Source of the DNA: Norana najaformis
Taxonomy: Eukaryota > Annelida > Clitellata > Crassiclitellata > Hormogastridae
Assembly: GCA_964023275.1 (NCBI GenBank)
Contig: OZ029918.1
Coordinates: 32,005,281 to 32,069,280, forward strand
DNA: 64,000 nucleotides
Reading direction: 5' to 3'
Shown: piece after piece, positions 62,176 through 64,000 of the stretch
Layout of the letters: each line of letters opens with the position of its first letter
How positions within the stretch are numbered: the first letter of the stretch is position 1
Notes under the pieces: generated by a model
The model's input: the letters and a program-made list of their open reading frames with translations, nothing else
Told to the model about the DNA's origin: nothing
The model's database searches: none
Made by a program: the position numbers and the translations under genes

Positions 62176-62729
62176 CTATGACGAAGCTAGATATGTCCAG
62201 CCTGGGCGAGCCAACGTATGTGGTGTGTGTGGGGGAGGAGTGAATGGGTGGGTGGGTGGGAGGGTGTGTGGGTGTGTGAGTGGGTGGTTTGGTTAGACAG
62301 AGGACGTGATGTTCTTATGCAGAACGTTGTGCGGCAATCTCATCCTCATCTTCCTCTTAATTCCTCAATAATTCATTCACCTTTTCCTCCTCTATGCCAT
62401 CTAATATAAATGCTAATTGGATTTATTTATAGCTCATCCAGCCATCCTCCCCACCCGTCTACTTCCCAATATGCATTGAGAACAGAAACAGACACAAGGA
62501 CAGAGACAGAGGCAGAGACATAGAGGACAGGAGACAGAGACAAGGATAGAACATAGGGTCGATAAGAGACATGATTGCATAGCTTGCGCACAGGCTGAGT
62601 CGCCTTGCATAGGTTCAAGTGCAGCATTAACGTCCACGTAGATCGATACTAGGGCGCTATAGCAATTCTTATGTTTTCGCGCTTTAGTATACCGAATTAA
62701 ACTGTGGTTAAGTTAATCTCAGGACTCTT

Positions 62730-62770
62730 AAGAATCCATTTCCAGGTTCTTAACCTGAAAATGGATTCTT
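62730..62770. repeat. 19-bp inverted repeat with 3-nt loop
   Basis: AAGAATCCATTTCCAGGTT, CTT, AACCTGAAAATGGATTCTT: 18 of 19 pairs. It sits at the upstream edge of the LINE fragment. Confidence 0.9.
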
Positions 62771-63080
62771 TCACATTATCCATCTCTCCCGCTCTTGCTT
62801 CATGAAAATCCTTCGCAGAATCCGGCCTATGCTTGACCTTAAAACTGCATTAACGATCGCCACATCTATAGTTCATGCTAAATTAGACTACTGCAATTCA
62901 CTTCCTCAACATAGGCTCCACCCAAATAAGCCGCCTTCAAGCCATTCAAAATGCTCTTGCTCATGCTGTCACCAAAACCTCCAAACATCATCACATAACT
63001 CTTGTTCTAAAATCACTTCACTGGCTTAAAATTCATGAACGAATCGAAAAACAAAATCCTATCACTTACCTACAACACAC
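62765..63080 (+). pseudogene. CR1/L2-like LINE reverse transcriptase C-terminal fragment
   Basis: MKILRRIRPMLDLKTALTIA, IVHAKLDYCNSL, then after a frameshift LQAIQNALAHAVTKTSKHHH and LKSLHWLKIHERIE. This is the conserved segment after the catalytic core in CR1/L2-like polymerases. Both ends are truncated. Confidence 0.75.
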
Positions 63081-63084
63081 TTCA

Positions 63085-63690
63085 ATCCTCCCCACCCTCT
63101 AATCTTCGTGAGTTATAGACCTCCGCCAATCTTTGTAACCCTGTTGCTATAGCTCATATCCGCAGCTCATCATGTCAGCTAACAATAGAACAGAACAATA
63201 GTGCAACTTCAAATGACCGGCCTCGAGGTCAAAGTTTCCGAAGCTACGACCGCAAAATTTGGCCACTGGCCCGAGGCTAGACATCAAGGTTTATCACCAC
63301 TCGTAAATCTATGGAAAATTATCTTAGACGTAATTGTCTGAAGAGACCAGAGGGGCAGCACGGGAACGTTAGGCAGAAATTCTTCAACGCATCAGTTGTA
63401 GCCTTGTGGAATAGTTTGGATAGTAGAACTGTCTCAGTGGACACCGCAATAGAATAGCTTTTAACGGTAATCTAGGTATGATTGGCTAATGAATTTCCAA
63501 TGGTACTATCAAAGATTAAAATTTAATGTCTTCTTAAACACTTAAAGCATCGATCATGTTGTGTTATGCTATGTGTTAAATGTCTGGGGTCTATGCGGAT
63601 GTTGTAACTTTTTCCTTTGCCCTAGATCACAAGATTCAAAGAACAACAGTTTGGAGGAAAGTGATCAGCATAATCGTGAAGAAATTTCTA
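63085..63690. other. intergenic, nothing recognised
   Basis: Mixed sequence after the LINE fragment. No gene or repeat partner seen. Confidence 0.45.
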
Positions 63691-63802
63691 TCTTTGACAG
63701 TAGAACACTTTTGCCTATCGATTTTGTTTTTACTGAGCGCCTGTGACATGGGTTTCGTTGGGCGCTGTAGAAATCTCGGGATTACGATTACGATTCCACG
63801 TA
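63690..63802 (+). mobile_element. SINE family B 3' end (sense)
   Basis: CCTATCGATTTTGTTTTTAC, TGAGCGCCTGTGACATGGG, GGGCGCTGTAGAAATCTCGG, then GATTACGATTACGATT. It lacks the segment with AGCTGGTTCCCGCGAC, so it is a short internal-deletion form. Confidence 0.7.
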
Positions 63803-64000
63803 AAAATGGCTTTCTCAAACTGCGACGTAAACTGTTTACGTGTAGCATAGGAAGGAAATTGTTCAAAATCTAGTTTCGTCAATAATTAGAGTTAGACACA
63901 ACAGCTGCCATGAGGATGCTAACTTGTAGCTTCATCAAAAGATTCTGCGGCAGAAAGTAGTGTAGTGATTGCCTTTTAACAGTTTGACAATGCCATGCAT
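63803..64000. other. right edge, nothing recognised
   Basis: No gene or repeat identified before the window ends. Confidence 0.4.

Overview
The window is animal nuclear DNA. Three conserved protein-coding genes, all on the + strand, are split by GT-AG spliceosomal introns, and the rest is dominated by SINE, LINE and LTR-element remnants plus simple repeats. The gene content (MGAT4C-like, Pur-alpha-like, SLC26A11-like) fits a bilaterian, and the density of short elements ending in a GGCGCTATA-type motif fits a marine invertebrate. The phylum cannot be fixed from the sequence alone.

Layout. 1-1543: two tRNA-derived SINEs. 1544-4373: a four-exon MGAT4C-like N-acetylglucosaminyltransferase gene (481 aa). 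4374-9289: its 3' flank, a LINE remnant and a (GA)38 tract. 9290-14047: a seven-exon Pur-alpha-like gene (252 aa) whose exon boundaries repeat with the three PUR repeats. 14048-24440: about 10 kb without a recognised gene, holding a 21-bp minisatellite, SINEs, CCTTA arrays, a duplication with an inverted repeat, and purine- or pyrimidine-rich tracts. 24441-41711: a 21-exon SLC26A11-like anion transporter gene (765 aa) whose introns contain an old gag-bearing LTR element, LINE tails, SINEs and minisatellites. 42350-64000: no strongly conserved gene. It holds a possible alternative last exon for SLC26A11, a 17-copy 19-bp minisatellite, a tRNA-Ile-like pseudogene, a young non-autonomous LTR retrotransposon with mismatched LTR ends, a LINE fragment with a 2A-like motif, a two-exon candidate gene for a small secreted protein on the - strand, and more LINE and SINE pieces.

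The three genes have unrelated jobs: Golgi N-glycan branching, single-stranded nucleic acid binding, and sulfate/anion transport. They are neighbours, not a pathway. The best signals beyond annotation are the modular exon phases of the Pur-alpha gene, a GC-AG intron in SLC26A11, the shared 3' tail across several SINE families and one LINE, the 2A-like LINE motif, and the LTR pair that is identical for 764 bp and then abruptly diverges. All exon joins were worked out by eye from splice consensus, frame and remembered family sequence; no search was run.
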